Assembly (NCBI RefSeq): GCF_001815865.1
Contig: NZ_KV822195.1
Span: 248,001-312,000, forward strand
Origin: Abiotrophia sp. HMSC24B09
Lineage (GTDB): Bacteria > Bacillota > Bacilli > Lactobacillales > Aerococcaceae
DNA: 64,000 nt
Direction of reading: 5' to 3'
Numbering within the stretch: position 1 is the stretch's first letter; each line of letters begins with the position of its first letter. Position numbers and translations under genes: made by a program. Positions 9,113 to 18,778 of the stretch are shown here, in pieces. The notes beneath the pieces are model-generated. The model saw only the letters and a list, made by a program, of their open reading frames with translations. It was not told the DNA's origin and ran no database searches.

Positions 9113-9370
9113 TTAGTTAGCTTTAAGTAAACGAGCCAAACGTGACTTGTCACGAGCTGCTTTGTTTTTGTGGATTAAACCTTTAGTTGCTGCGCTGTCG
9201 ATTTCTTTAGCAGCTAGACGGAATAATTCCTCAACGTTTGCTTCGCCAGCTTCTACTGCAGAACGGAAACGTTTAACCGCAGTACGCATTGCAGAAACGT
9301 GTGCACGGTTGCTTTCAGTCTTAGTAGCTGTTTGACGGATACGTTTTTTTGCTGATGGGTTGTTAGCCAT
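9113..9370 (-). CDS. rpsT: Small ribosomal subunit protein bS20
   Basis: An 85-residue, very basic helical protein ([13 protein letters not shown] start) that binds 16S rRNA early in 30S assembly. The frame could open 18 bases earlier, but that methionine overlaps the AGAGGTGA binding site that serves the ATG at 9370. Own promoter and terminator; expected to be highly expressed. Confidence 0.97.
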   Translation of the reverse strand: MANNPSAKKRIRQTATKTESNRAHVSAMRTAVKRFRSAVEAGEANVEELFRLAAKEIDSAATKGLIHKNKAARDKSRLARLLKAN

Positions 9371-9430
9371 TTGAGTCACCTCTTTCATTGCGATTTGTCT
9401 ATAGTCCGAAGGACTAAGTCAACAAGCCTT

Positions 9431-9460
9431 ATTATACATGAAAACCCGGTCAGTATGCAA
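9431..9460 (-). promoter_or_regulatory. Probable rpsT promoter
   Basis: On the minus strand: TTGCAT (9460-9455), an 18-bp spacer and TATAAT (9436-9431). A small hairpin (9402-9416, TAGTCC/GGACTA arms) lies in the leader between promoter and start. Confidence 0.5.
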
Positions 9461-9515
9461 TAAAAAGATGGAAAATAATTCAAATTCGTCTAGCTTTACT
9501 TCTAAGTCCTTGGAC

Positions 9516-9544
9516 TAGACAGGGGACTAGCTTTTTGTTATCAT
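9516..9544 (+). promoter_or_regulatory. uvrB promoter
   Basis: TAGACA (9516-9521), a 17-bp spacer and TATCAT (9539-9544); each hexamer has one mismatch to consensus. Confidence 0.6.
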
Positions 9545-9554
9545 GAGAAAAGAA

Positions 9555-9570
9555 GCGAAAATTTGTTCGC
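9555..9570 (+). promoter_or_regulatory. LexA/DinR-type SOS operator before uvrB
   Basis: GCGAAAATTTGTTCGC is an inverted repeat matching the Gram-positive SOS box CGAAC-N4-GTTCG at all but one arm position. It lies 11 bases downstream of the uvrB -10, over the expected transcription start, where LexA would block transcription. uvrB is a known LexA target in Bacillus subtilis. Confidence 0.65.
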
Positions 9571-9603
9571 GCATTGATTGACTAGATAGAAGGAGGAGAG
9601 GGC

Positions 9604-11586
9604 ATGGATTTTCAATTAGTATCTCCCTATAGTCCAAGTGGGGATCAGCCGGAAGCAATTGAAGCCTTGGTCCAAGGTGTCAATGATGGCGTTAAGGAGC
9701 AGGTCTTGCTAGGGGCGACAGGGACCGGTAAGACCTTCACCATTGCCAATGTTATTAAGCAAACGGGCAGACCGACCTTGGTTTTGGCCCATAATAAGAC
9801 CCTAGCCGGGCAGCTTTATAGCGAGCTCCTAGAATTTTTCCCAAACAATGCGGTCGAGTACTTTGTCTCCTACTATGACTACTATCAGCCTGAAGCCTAT
9901 GTGCCATCGTCTGACACTTATATTGAAAAAGACGCCAGCATTAACGATGAGATCGATAAGCTCCGCCATTCGGCTTCTTCAGCCTTAATTGAACGCCGAG
10001 ATGTCATTGTGGTGGCCTCTGTTTCCTGTATTTACGGCCTGGTTGACCCTGAGAACTACCGCAATCATGTCTTGTCTTTACGAGAAGGCATGGAAATTCC
10101 TCGTAATGTTCTGCTAGCGCGTTTGGTTGAAATGCAATTTGTTAGAAATGACATTGACTTTCAGCGAGGGACCTTCCGAGTAAGAGGCGATGTGGTAGAA
10201 ATCTTTATGGCCTCGCGCGACAAGGAAGTGGTTCGGGTAGAATTCTTCGGGGACGAGATAGAACGCATCCGCGTCGTTGATTTTCTAACCGGCGAAATTA
10301 AGTACGATGTAGACCATTATCCTATTTTCCCTGCGACTCACTTTGTGGCCAGCCAAGAACAGACAGCAGTGGCGGTCGACTCCATTCGTCAGGAATTGGA
10401 AGAGCGCCTAGCCGAATTACGAGCAGACAATAAATTATTAGAAGCTCAACGCCTAGAGCAAAGAACCACCTATGATTTGGAAATGATGCTTGAAATGGGC
10501 TACTGTAGTGGGATTGAGAACTACTCTCGCCATATTGATGGCCGAGCACCAGGTCAAGCACCTTATACACTCTTAGACTTTTTCCCAGATGACTTTCTGA
10601 TTGTAGTGGACGAGTCCCATATCACCATGTCGCAAATCCGCGGTATGTATAATGGTGACCGGGGCCGCAAGCAGCAGTTGATTGATTACGGCTTCCGTTT
10701 GCCAAGTGCGCTGGACAACCGACCTTTGCGCTTAGAAGAGTTCGAAGAACATGTCAACCAGATTATTTATGTTTCTGCGACACCAGGACCTTATGAGCTA
10801 GAGCATACGGGTGGTGAGGTCATTCAACAAATCATCCGGCCAACGGGCCTCTTGGACCCAGTAGTTGAAGTGCGGCCAATTGAAGGTCAGATTGATGATT
10901 TAGTGGCTGAAATTAAGGCTCGGACTGAGCGAGATGAGCGGGTCTTTATCACTACCCTCACCAAGAAAATGTCGGAGGATTTGACCGACTACCTCAAGGA
11001 GCTAGATATCAAGGTCAAGTACCTGCATAGTGATATTAAGACCCTGGAGAGAACGGAAATTATTCGCGACCTTCGCCTAGGTGTCTTTGATGTCTTAGTC
11101 GGGATTAACCTCTTGCGGGAGGGCTTGGACGTGCCAGAAGTCACCCTAGTAGCTATTCTGGATGCAGACAAGGAAGGCTTCCTACGAAGCGAACGTTCCT
11201 TGGTACAAACTATTGGTCGGGCAGCCCGTAATGCTAATGGACGCGTCATTATGTATGCGGATCAAATTACGGCTTCGATGCAGTATGCCATTGAAGAAAC
11301 AGAGCGACGTCGTTCTATCCAAATGGCCTACAACCAAGAACATGGGATTGTTCCTCAAACCATCAAGAAGGAGATTCGCGATTTAATCCGGATTACCCAC
11401 GATGTGGAAAACGAGGACAAGCAAGAGTCCCTTCTCAAGCAGTTCCGCAAGCTGTCTCGTCTACAAAGAGAAGAGCAATTGGAACGCTTGGAGATGGAAA
11501 TGCGCCAGGCCGCTAAGGATCTCAATTTCGAAGCAGCCGCCGATCTGCGTGACATGATTATGGAACTTAAGGGTGCCTATAAATAA
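9604..11586 (+). CDS. uvrB: Excinuclease ABC subunit B
   Basis: A 660-residue helicase-like subunit of nucleotide excision repair: it verifies damage after loading by UvrA and holds the DNA for UvrC. Visible: Walker A GATGTGKT near residues 39-46, the beta-hairpin region [10 protein letters not shown] near 93-102, VVDESH motif II near residue 337, helicase C-terminal motifs with QTIGRAARN near 538, and a UVR domain at the C-terminus (about 620-655) that contacts UvrC. Start fixed by AGGAGGAGAGG. No uvrA follows, so the gene stands alone behind its SOS-type promoter. Confidence 0.98.
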   Translation: MDFQLVSPYSPSGDQPEAIEALVQGVNDGVKEQVLLGATGTGKTFTIANVIKQTGRPTLVLAHNKTLAGQLYSELLEFFPNNAVEYFVSYYDYYQPEAYVPSSDTYIEKDASINDEIDKLRHSASSALIERRDVIVVASVSCIYGLVDPENYRNHVLSLREGMEIPRNVLLARLVEMQFVRNDIDFQRGTFRVRGDVVEIFMASRDKEVVRVEFFGDEIERIRVVDFLTGEIKYDVDHYPIFPATHFVASQEQTAVAVDSIRQELEERLAELRADNKLLEAQRLEQRTTYDLEMMLEMGYCSGIENYSRHIDGRAPGQAPYTLLDFFPDDFLIVVDESHITMSQIRGMYNGDRGRKQQLIDYGFRLPSALDNRPLRLEEFEEHVNQIIYVSATPGPYELEHTGGEVIQQIIRPTGLLDPVVEVRPIEGQIDDLVAEIKARTERDERVFITTLTKKMSEDLTDYLKELDIKVKYLHSDIKTLERTEIIRDLRLGVFDVLVGINLLREGLDVPEVTLVAILDADKEGFLRSERSLVQTIGRAARNANGRVIMYADQITASMQYAIEETERRRSIQMAYNQEHGIVPQTIKKEIRDLIRITHDVENEDKQESLLKQFRKLSRLQREEQLERLEMEMRQAAKDLNFEAAADLRDMIMELKGAYK

Positions 11587-11590
11587 GCTT

Positions 11591-11618
11591 AAGGCAGGAA
11601 GTGACTTCCTGCCTTTTG
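11591..11618 (+). terminator. Terminator after uvrB
   Basis: A perfect 10-bp stem AAGGCAGGAA/TTCCTGCCTT (11591-11600 with 11606-11615) with a short T-run. Confidence 0.8.
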
Positions 11619-11761
11619 ATCTATTTACAGAGCAGGTAGGTAAATTTACTGGCATCTTTTGATAAAATTCGGCAGATTTGAGTAAATCAGTCTTTCCATT
11701 CTTGCTTAAATCTCCTATAATAGAAGTGTCTATATATTTAAGCAAAGAATAAGGTGATGGT

Positions 11762-12937
11762 ATGCAACAGGAGGTAAAATTACGAGGACTAGATGGACTT
11801 AAAGGTCTATTTTTATTAGTTCTTATGAGCGTTGGAATTTTTCAAGGTGATTTATTGGCGGGCCAATTGGTTCCCCTCGGTCTCTTCACTGTCCTTGGCT
11901 ATCAATGGGCCTATCGTTTAGAACGGCAGCAGGATGTCCCCTTTTGGCGTCACTGGCAAGCCGTCTGGTCTGCTTGGTTGCCAGTCTTGTGGTTGACAGC
12001 TATCACCACGATTGGCCTTTTGGCGCTAGATTTTTCGCTTTTAAATCAGAGTAAATTTGACTTGATTTTTAGTCCTCTCCTAATCGAAAATGTCAGACAG
12101 CTTTGGCTAGGTGGGGTGACTAGCTTAAGTCTTGATGCCGCAAGTGGTCTCAAGAGTTTATGGTATCTAGGCCATGGGGTACAAGTAGCGGGGCTAGTTG
12201 CGCTGATTAGCTGGCTTCTAGGTCGTACTAGTCTAAGTCTGCTAGGTAAGGGCATGGTCTGGATGGTTGTTCAGGCTAGCCTATGGCTATTGGTTGGTTT
12301 TGGTGCTATGAATGGTAGCCCACTGGCTTATATCGAGCTAGCCTTTTATGCCCTGGCTTTTTTATCTGGGGTTTCCCTGGTCTACCTAGTGCCAGTTCTG
12401 CTCAATCAAATTTACCGTCTATCTAGTAAGTATGTCTTATTAATGGGTTTAGGCCTAGTCGGTAGCTTAATGCTTCTGACCTTCTTCCTTAGCCAAACTT
12501 GGACAACAGCGCTCATGGGTCTGGTATGGACTGCAGCTGTGCCACTTTTTACCACTTGGCTTATCTTGTCCTACGTGGCTGGGACACCTGTCTTGCGTCG
12601 TATTCTTGAGTTTTCAGCTTGTGTAGCCTTGGGCCATCGTCTCATTCCTTATTATGTGGCCTATGCCTTTGTGACTTTCTGGTTAGCAAATGGTCCCTTC
12701 TGGTTACAAGTGATTCTAGCAATCTTGTTGGGTGAAGTGCTCTACTGGCTCTTGGTAAAGGGATTACCGCAGCTTTACTTCTTCAATGGTCGCTCTTGGA
12801 TTAGCGATTATTATGCCCTCTATCAAGCCATGGCTGAAAAAAATCTCAAGACCTGGCAGTTAGTCGGTGCCATTGTCATCTTCCTTTTACTCTTTGTTAG
12901 CATTTGTGTCCTAGGTTTACTAGTTCTGATTCAGTAA
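11762..12937 (+). CDS. Acyltransferase-3-like integral membrane protein, catalytic residues not conserved
   Basis: A 391-residue protein with about ten hydrophobic segments and no extracellular domain. It opens with RGLDGLKGL, which resembles the start of acyltransferase-3 proteins such as OatA (typically FDGLRG), and LWYLGHGVQVAGL is reminiscent of the conserved W-x-L-x-E-x-Q region. At the positions of the family's R-x10-H motif it has K14 and G25, so it may be inactive or a transporter-like relative. The SGNH esterase domain of OatA is missing. It is monogenic, between uvrB and a bidirectional terminator. Function not known. Confidence 0.55.
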   Translation: MQQEVKLRGLDGLKGLFLLVLMSVGIFQGDLLAGQLVPLGLFTVLGYQWAYRLERQQDVPFWRHWQAVWSAWLPVLWLTAITTIGLLALDFSLLNQSKFDLIFSPLLIENVRQLWLGGVTSLSLDAASGLKSLWYLGHGVQVAGLVALISWLLGRTSLSLLGKGMVWMVVQASLWLLVGFGAMNGSPLAYIELAFYALAFLSGVSLVYLVPVLLNQIYRLSSKYVLLMGLGLVGSLMLLTFFLSQTWTTALMGLVWTAAVPLFTTWLILSYVAGTPVLRRILEFSACVALGHRLIPYYVAYAFVTFWLANGPFWLQVILAILLGEVLYWLLVKGLPQLYFFNGRSWISDYYALYQAMAEKNLKTWQLVGAIVIFLLLFVSICVLGLLVLIQ

Positions 12938-12955
12938 ATCAGGTCTATAAATAAC

Positions 12956-12995
12956 AAACAGCAAGCCTTAATAGTTCAGGCTTGCTGTTTTTATT
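12956..12995. terminator. Bidirectional terminator between converging genes
   Basis: A 13-bp perfect stem (12956-12968 with 12978-12990), with A residues on the left and T residues on the right, so it can serve both the plus-strand membrane protein gene and minus-strand nnrD. Confidence 0.85.
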
Positions 12996-13002
12996 AGGCT
13001 TC

Positions 13003-13848
13003 CTAGCCAATGAAATCCTTCATTAGGCTAGGGAGTTTTTCACTAATCTGATGGGGTAGGACCACCCACTGAGTCTGAGCCATTTCTTGTGCCAGGTAGG
13101 AGTGGAGGAAAACGGCACTGCATAGGGCTAAATTAAAGTCATCTGGGAATTGAGCCAAAAAGGCAGCGACCATTCCAGCCAGGGTGTCGCCCATGCCGCC
13201 GGTCGCCATGGCAGGTGTGCCGACAGTCAATTGGTAGCAGGAACCATCCGTCAGATAGAGCTCTGTACCTGGTTTTTTGAGTACTAGGTTGAAGCCAAGT
13301 TGTTTTTGAGCGGCCAGATTGGCTTGAGGTGTCTGGTCTTCAATGGCAAGGTCAGATAGTCGGTGCCATTCAGCCTGGTGGGGCGTGATAACTACAGGCA
13401 CTCCACTAGGTAAGGGGTGGGGATGACGAGCCAAAAGCGTTAAGGCATCGCCATCTAAGACTAACTTTTGTCCAGGCTTTAGCCAATCTAAAATCCGATG
13501 CATACGTTGGCAGGAAAAAGCGTCCAGTCCCATGCCTGGACCAAGCAAAACTAGATCAGCTGCCTGCGTTAACCCCTTAAGCTGAGCTAGGTTAGACCAG
13601 TCACTGACCATGGCTTCAGGCAGACGAGCATGGAGGGCCGTGTGGTTGGCAACATCAGTGGCAACAGTCGTGAGGCCACTACCTGCGTAGACAGCCGCTT
13701 GAGCAGCTAGAATAATGGCGCCACCTAGCTGAGCATTGCCACCTACTAAGAGCGTCCGGCCAAAAGTTCCCTTGTGGGATTGGCTAGGTCGCTTAGGTAA
13801 ACGATGGGCTAGCCCATCGTAAGTTAAAGGCTGAAACATGACAGTCAC
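13003..13848 (-). CDS. nnrD: ADP-dependent NAD(P)H-hydrate dehydratase
   Basis: A 281-residue member of the ribokinase-like YjeF C-terminal family. It repairs damaged, hydrated NAD(P)H by ADP-driven dehydration. Family marks: GTFGRTLLVGG at the N-terminal part, LLGPGMG near residue 98, VITPHQAEW near 154, and the anion-hole/catalytic GGMGDTLAG near 217. The epimerase half (NnrE) found fused in E. coli is absent, as is usual in Lactobacillales. Transcribed alone on the minus strand. Confidence 0.93.
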   Translation of the reverse strand: MTVMFQPLTYDGLAHRLPKRPSQSHKGTFGRTLLVGGNAQLGGAIILAAQAAVYAGSGLTTVATDVANHTALHARLPEAMVSDWSNLAQLKGLTQAADLVLLGPGMGLDAFSCQRMHRILDWLKPGQKLVLDGDALTLLARHPHPLPSGVPVVITPHQAEWHRLSDLAIEDQTPQANLAAQKQLGFNLVLKKPGTELYLTDGSCYQLTVGTPAMATGGMGDTLAGMVAAFLAQFPDDFNLALCSAVFLHSYLAQEMAQTQWVVLPHQISEKLPSLMKDFIG

Positions 13849-13877
13849 TCCTTTGGACTTAGGTCTTATACACTTTT

Positions 13878-13886
13878 ATTATAGCA
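13878..13886 (-). promoter_or_regulatory. Probable nnrD promoter (extended -10)
   Basis: Minus-strand TGCTATAAT (13886-13878), an extended -10; no good -35 at 17 bp. About 30 bases ahead of the nnrD start. Confidence 0.45.
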
Positions 13887-14042
13887 CTTCTGGTTCAAAC
13901 TAGGCTAGCTTTGCCTAGCCATTGGTGGGAGAGAATGAGCCAATATTCTGCATATAAGCTAATAAACTGACCTATATCTTGGGACGAGTGCTTAAAAATC
14001 AACTAATATTCCTGATTTTGGGCATTTTTAACAGCCTAGTCA

Positions 14043-14071
14043 TTGAATTTTTGGCGTATTTGTTACATAAT
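14043..14071 (+). promoter_or_regulatory. Probable prmA promoter
   Basis: TTGAAT (14043-14048), a 17-bp spacer and CATAAT (14066-14071), just ahead of the prmA operon. Confidence 0.5.
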
Positions 14072-14106
14072 AAAGAACATAGATAATCGTGAAAGGACGT
14101 GTTAAT

Positions 14107-15066
14107 ATGGCTGAAACCTGGTCTAAGCTGGTAGTCTCACTCGACACCCTGGATCCAGCGATGATTGACATACTCAGTCATCTCCTCTTTGAAGCTGGGG
14201 CCATTGGGGTGGAAGTGGATTATGCCCAAGGTTATTTGGAGAACCACCCTAATTTATTTGGAGAATTAGCGGAACCACTGCCCAAAGAACGTCTGGAGCA
14301 CGAGACAGAGCTAATCGCCTTCTTCGAAGAGATGCCAGATCTAGATAGTCTCAAGGCCCAGTTGGAGAGCCAGTATAGTGATCCGCTTCGCCTTGAAGCC
14401 AGCGAGATTGAAAATGAAAATTGGCAGGAAAATTGGAAGGTTAACTATAAGCCCGAGCGTATTAGTCGCTACCTAACCATTGTGCCGATTTGGGAGGACT
14501 ACCAAGCCCAAGCAGGTGAACAAGTTATCTACTTGGATCCAGGTTTGGCCTTTGGGACAGGCAATCACCCAACTACTCAACTAGGGGTTCAGGCACTTGA
14601 AATGTACCTACGTGGAGGCGAACGAGTCTTAGATGTTGGTACGGGGTCGGGGGTTTTAGCCTTTGTAGCGGCCGCCTTAGGCGCCAAAGAAGTGTGGGGC
14701 TACGACTTAGATCCTCAGGCCGTAGATAGCGCCCTGCAAAACTTGGTTCACCAGCAGGAGCGACAAGATGAATTGGCCAAGGTATTTAAGGAAACGCCGA
14801 TTCATTTCCAAGTTAAGGATTTGCTCAAAGGGGTAGACTGGCCAGTAGAGGTGATTGTAGCCAATATCTTGCCCCATATTCTGGTTAATATGTTAGAAGA
14901 TGCCCATCGCTTACTAACATCAGATGGTTACCTGATTCTGGGCGGAATTCTAAATGAAAAGGCTGATCAACTGTTAGAAGACTTAGAAGCACATGGTTTC
15001 CGCCTTGTTCAAAGAGTCCAACTAAAAGGCTGGACGGGTCTGGTAACCCAGAAGCAAGAGGATTAA
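14107..15066 (+). CDS. prmA: Ribosomal protein L11 methyltransferase
   Basis: About 319 residues. Trimethylates lysines and the N-terminus of L11 using S-adenosylmethionine. A substrate-binding N-terminal domain is followed by a class I methyltransferase domain with VLDVGTGSGVLA near residue 175 and VANILPHIL near 250. A GTG at 14089 opens the frame, but AAAGGA nine bases before the ATG at 14107 supports the shorter form. First gene of prmA-rsmE-deoC-rel-dtd. Confidence 0.95.
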   Translation: MAETWSKLVVSLDTLDPAMIDILSHLLFEAGAIGVEVDYAQGYLENHPNLFGELAEPLPKERLEHETELIAFFEEMPDLDSLKAQLESQYSDPLRLEASEIENENWQENWKVNYKPERISRYLTIVPIWEDYQAQAGEQVIYLDPGLAFGTGNHPTTQLGVQALEMYLRGGERVLDVGTGSGVLAFVAAALGAKEVWGYDLDPQAVDSALQNLVHQQERQDELAKVFKETPIHFQVKDLLKGVDWPVEVIVANILPHILVNMLEDAHRLLTSDGYLILGGILNEKADQLLEDLEAHGFRLVQRVQLKGWTGLVTQKQED

Positions 15067-15069
15067 ATC

Positions 15070-15837
15070 ATGCAACGTTATTTTATCGACCAAACTGGCT
15101 TACTTGTCCAGGCATTGGTAACCTTAACGGCCGATGATAGTCGACATTTCCTAAGGGTTATGCGGTCTCAGCCTGGGGCTAAGGCTTGGTTAGTAACTGG
15201 GGACGGTCAATGTTACTTGGCCCAATTAGAAGGGGAAGTGGACCGCCTGGCCCAATTCCGCCTCATAGAACTTCAGGAGGGTGCTGACCAGGTAGAATTG
15301 CCTGTTGAGGTCACCATTGCTTGTGGCTTGTCCAAAAATGATAAGCTAGATTACATTGTCCAAAAGGCAACCGAATGTGGCGCTAGCCATTTTCAACCCT
15401 TGGCCCTCAGTCGAGATGTCGTCAAATGGGATCATAAGAAGGCTGGTCAACGCCTAGACCGCTTACAAAAAATTGCCAAAGAGGCGGCCGAGCAATGCCA
15501 CCGCCTTCGCATTCCTCAAGTGGCGCAGCCCCTAAACTTAGCTCAATTACTGGTCAAGTCGGCTGACTATGATGTTTGCTTAGTAGCCTACGAAGAAGAC
15601 GCCAAACAAGGCGAGCATAGTCGCTTACGTCAAGCCTGCCAGACACTTAAGGGGCAAGCAGGCGCCAAGGTCTTGGTCGTTTTTGGTTCAGAAGGAGGCC
15701 TGACTCCAGAAGAAGTCTCTCAATTATGTGAAGCTGGCTTCCAGACGGTAGCCTTAGGGCCTCGTATTCTCCGAGCGGAGACGGCCCCAATCTATTTCTT
15801 ATCAGCCTTATCCTATGCCCTAGAACTTGAACTATAA
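15070..15837 (+). CDS. rsmE: 16S rRNA (uracil-1498-N3)-methyltransferase
   Basis: A 255-residue SPOUT-class methyltransferase that modifies U1498 at the 30S decoding site. The knot region is visible as [12 protein letters not shown] near residue 200 and [11 protein letters not shown] near 225-235. It starts three bases after prmA ends, the conserved prmA-rsmE pairing. Confidence 0.95.
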   Translation: MQRYFIDQTGLLVQALVTLTADDSRHFLRVMRSQPGAKAWLVTGDGQCYLAQLEGEVDRLAQFRLIELQEGADQVELPVEVTIACGLSKNDKLDYIVQKATECGASHFQPLALSRDVVKWDHKKAGQRLDRLQKIAKEAAEQCHRLRIPQVAQPLNLAQLLVKSADYDVCLVAYEEDAKQGEHSRLRQACQTLKGQAGAKVLVVFGSEGGLTPEEVSQLCEAGFQTVALGPRILRAETAPIYFLSALSYALELEL

Positions 15838-15853
15838 GGAAGGAGTCTATCCC

Positions 15854-16528
15854 ATGGAATTAGCAAAATACATTGATCACACCGCGCTTAAGGCCGATAC
15901 TAGCCGGGCCGCCATTGAAACGCTCTGCCAAGAAGCCCGCGACTATGGCTTTATGTCAGTCTGTGTCAACCCTACTTGGGTGGCGACTGCGCATACTTTA
16001 CTAGCAGGTTCAGATGTTAAGGTCTGCACGGTTATTGGCTTCCCTCTGGGGGCTAATACCTCAGCTGTCAAAGCCTTTGAGACCCGCACCGCTATCCAAG
16101 AGGGAGCGGATGAAGTCGACATGGTCATTAATATTGGTGCTGCAAAAGATGGCAATTGGGACCTAGTCAAAGCGGATATCCAAGCCGTAGTGGAGGCTGC
16201 TAATCATCAAGCCTTAGTTAAGGTAATTTTAGAAACATGTCTCCTGACCAAGGAGGAAATTGTCAAAGCCAGTCAAGTAGCCAAGGAAGCTGGTGCTGAC
16301 TTCGTTAAGACCTCTACCGGCTTCTCAGCTGGCGGTGCCACTGTCCAAGATATCCGCCTCATGCGGGAAACCGTAGGCCCTGACATGGGAGTTAAGGCCA
16401 GCGGCGGAGTTCAAAACCGAGAGGATGCCTTGGCTATGATTGAAGCAGGTGCTAGCCGAATTGGCGCCTCCAAGGGGATTGCGATTGTAACCGGCCAGGC
16501 TACAGGCAATGCACCAGGAAACTATTAG
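15854..16528 (+). CDS. deoC: Deoxyribose-phosphate aldolase
   Basis: A 224-residue class I aldolase that cleaves 2-deoxyribose 5-phosphate to acetaldehyde and glyceraldehyde 3-phosphate. The Schiff-base lysine lies in FVKTSTGF, and the second conserved lysine in GVKASGGV. The frame extends 27 bases upstream into rsmE, but AAGGAAGGAG places the start at 15854. It is unusual to find it between rsmE and rel; deoxynucleoside operons are the more typical setting. Confidence 0.95.
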   Translation: MELAKYIDHTALKADTSRAAIETLCQEARDYGFMSVCVNPTWVATAHTLLAGSDVKVCTVIGFPLGANTSAVKAFETRTAIQEGADEVDMVINIGAAKDGNWDLVKADIQAVVEAANHQALVKVILETCLLTKEEIVKASQVAKEAGADFVKTSTGFSAGGATVQDIRLMRETVGPDMGVKASGGVQNREDALAMIEAGASRIGASKGIAIVTGQATGNAPGNY

Positions 16529-16556
16529 TAATTGTAAGTAAGAAAGGAAGAGTAGG

Positions 16557-18767
16557 ATGGCACAAGCACCAGATTTAACGGCCGCAGATGTCATGGCCCT
16601 CTGCGAAAGCTACATGAATGAAAAGCATGTGGCCTTCGTTAAAAAGGCGTTGGATTTCGCCACAGAAGCCCACAAGGAGCAATTTCGCTTATCGGGAGAA
16701 GCATACATCGTGCATCCTATTCAAGTTGCTGGAATTCTCGCCCAACTCAAGATGGACCCTGATACGGTCGCGACCGGCTTCCTCCATGATGTGGTGGAAG
16801 ACACTGACTATACCCTAGAAGATATCGTCCGCGAATTTTCTGAGACGGTAGCCTTCTTGGTAGATGGCGTCACCAAGTTGGGGAAATTTAAGTTCCAGAG
16901 TAAGGAAGAAGCCTTAGCAGAAAACCATCGTAAGATGCTCTTGGCTATGGCCAAAGACATGCGGATTATCATGGTCAAACTGGCTGACCGCCTTCATAAT
17001 ATGCGGACCCTTAAATTCCAAAAGCCGTCCAAGCAAGTGGAAAAATCTCAAGAAGCGATTGAGATTTATGCACCGCTAGCTGACCGTTTAGGGATGAACC
17101 TGATTAAGTGGGAGCTAGAAGATATTGCTCTGCGTTATATCAATCCAGACGCCTACTATCAGATTGTCAACTTGATGAAGTCCAAGCGGGAAGAGCGCGA
17201 GACCTATATTCAAGAAGCCATTCTGGATATTAACGAGGCCATTGAAGAATTACATATCAAGGCCGATGTCTATGGGCGTCCAAAGCACATTTATTCTATT
17301 TACCGTAAGATGGTCAAGCAGAATAAGGATTTTGATGAAATCTATGACCTCTTAGCTATCCGGGCCCTGGTACCGACCATTAAGGACTGTTATGCTGTCC
17401 TAGGGGCGGTCCATACCAAGTGGAAACCAATGCCTGGTCGCTTCAAAGACTATATCGCCATGCCTAAGGCTAATCTCTATCAGTCCATTCATACGACGGT
17501 TATCGGTCCGCATGGCAAACCGGTTGAAATTCAGATTCGGACTTTCCAAATGAACGAAGTGGCGGAGTACGGGGTTGCAGCTCACTGGGCCTACAAGGAA
17601 GGTAAGACCCAGCAAGTCCGCGAAGATGAAGCCATTAAGAAGCAACTGACTTGGTTCCGCGATATTGTAGAATTAGAAGATGAAGCCAAAGACGCGGGTG
17701 AGTTTATGGACTTCGTTAAGGAAGACATCTTCAAAGATCAAGTCTATGTCTTCTCACCAAAGGGGGATGTCTTCGAACTGCCTAATGGGGCGGGACCCTT
17801 GGACTTTGCCTACCATGTCCATACGGATGTGGGTAAGAAAACAATTGGGGCCAAGGTCAACGGTAAGATTGTCCCACTTAACTACAAGCTCAAAAACGGA
17901 GATATCGTGGATATCTTAACCAACCCCAATTCCAATGGACCAAGTCGTGACTGGTTGAAATATACCGCCACTTCCAAGGCACGTAACAAAATCAAGCGTT
18001 ACTTCAAACTCCTTGATCGCGATCGCAATAGTGAACGCGGTCAAGCCATGGTGGAAGAAGAGCTCAAGAAAAATGGCTATAGCCTTAAACAATTGGCTAA
18101 GAAGGCCTATGAGAAGGAACTCTTTGAACGCTATAATGTGCCGAGTTTGGCTGACCTTTTTGCAGCCGTAGCCTTGGGAGAAGTATCTGCCATTAGTGTC
18201 TATAACTTCTTGCACAGCAAGGAACAGAAGGATGTGCCACCGGCAGAGCCGCTAACCAATGAGCAAACTCTCAACAAACCTGAGACCGAGGCCATGAAGA
18301 TCCAACATGAAAATGGCGTCATGGTGCGTGGGGTTAACAACCTTATGATTCGTCTCAGTCGTTGCTGCAGTCCGGTTCCAGGTGACCAAATTGTGGGTTA
18401 CGTGACACGAGGGCGGGGGATTTCAGTTCACCGTAAGGACTGTCCTAACTTACTCAATGAACCTGATTTGCAAGAACGGACGATTCCAGTTGAATGGGAA
18501 AGCACTGGCCAGCTCGGTGCCGACTATGTCACCGAGATTCGGGTAGTGGGCTTTGACCGTAATGGGCTGATTAATGAAGTCCTGCATGTGGTCAACCATT
18601 CTGTTAAGACCTTGCGCAACGTTAACGGGAAAGTGGACGACAAAACTTCAACAGCGACAGTCACCATCAAGGTTGCCATCTCTAATACGGCTCAATTAGA
18701 AGATCTCATGGTCAAATTACGCAACATTCCGGACGTTTATGAAGTAACCCGGGTCAATAATAAGTAG
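16557..18767 (+). CDS. rel: Bifunctional (p)ppGpp synthetase/hydrolase Rel
   Basis: A 736-residue long RSH enzyme, the central stringent-response regulator. In order: HD hydrolase domain (FLHDVVEDTDY near 78-88), synthetase domain (RPKHIYSIYRKM near 240-251), TGS domain (VYVFSPKGDVFELPNGA near 395), zinc-finger/CC region (RCCSPVPGD near 600), and a C-terminal ACT domain (about 660-735). The intact HD motif points to an enzyme that both makes and degrades the alarmone. Followed 11 bases later by dtd, the standard rel-dtd pair. Confidence 0.97.
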   Translation: MAQAPDLTAADVMALCESYMNEKHVAFVKKALDFATEAHKEQFRLSGEAYIVHPIQVAGILAQLKMDPDTVATGFLHDVVEDTDYTLEDIVREFSETVAFLVDGVTKLGKFKFQSKEEALAENHRKMLLAMAKDMRIIMVKLADRLHNMRTLKFQKPSKQVEKSQEAIEIYAPLADRLGMNLIKWELEDIALRYINPDAYYQIVNLMKSKREERETYIQEAILDINEAIEELHIKADVYGRPKHIYSIYRKMVKQNKDFDEIYDLLAIRALVPTIKDCYAVLGAVHTKWKPMPGRFKDYIAMPKANLYQSIHTTVIGPHGKPVEIQIRTFQMNEVAEYGVAAHWAYKEGKTQQVREDEAIKKQLTWFRDIVELEDEAKDAGEFMDFVKEDIFKDQVYVFSPKGDVFELPNGAGPLDFAYHVHTDVGKKTIGAKVNGKIVPLNYKLKNGDIVDILTNPNSNGPSRDWLKYTATSKARNKIKRYFKLLDRDRNSERGQAMVEEELKKNGYSLKQLAKKAYEKELFERYNVPSLADLFAAVALGEVSAISVYNFLHSKEQKDVPPAEPLTNEQTLNKPETEAMKIQHENGVMVRGVNNLMIRLSRCCSPVPGDQIVGYVTRGRGISVHRKDCPNLLNEPDLQERTIPVEWESTGQLGADYVTEIRVVGFDRNGLINEVLHVVNHSVKTLRNVNGKVDDKTSTATVTIKVAISNTAQLEDLMVKLRNIPDVYEVTRVNNK

Positions 18768-18778
18768 GAGGCCCCTGA

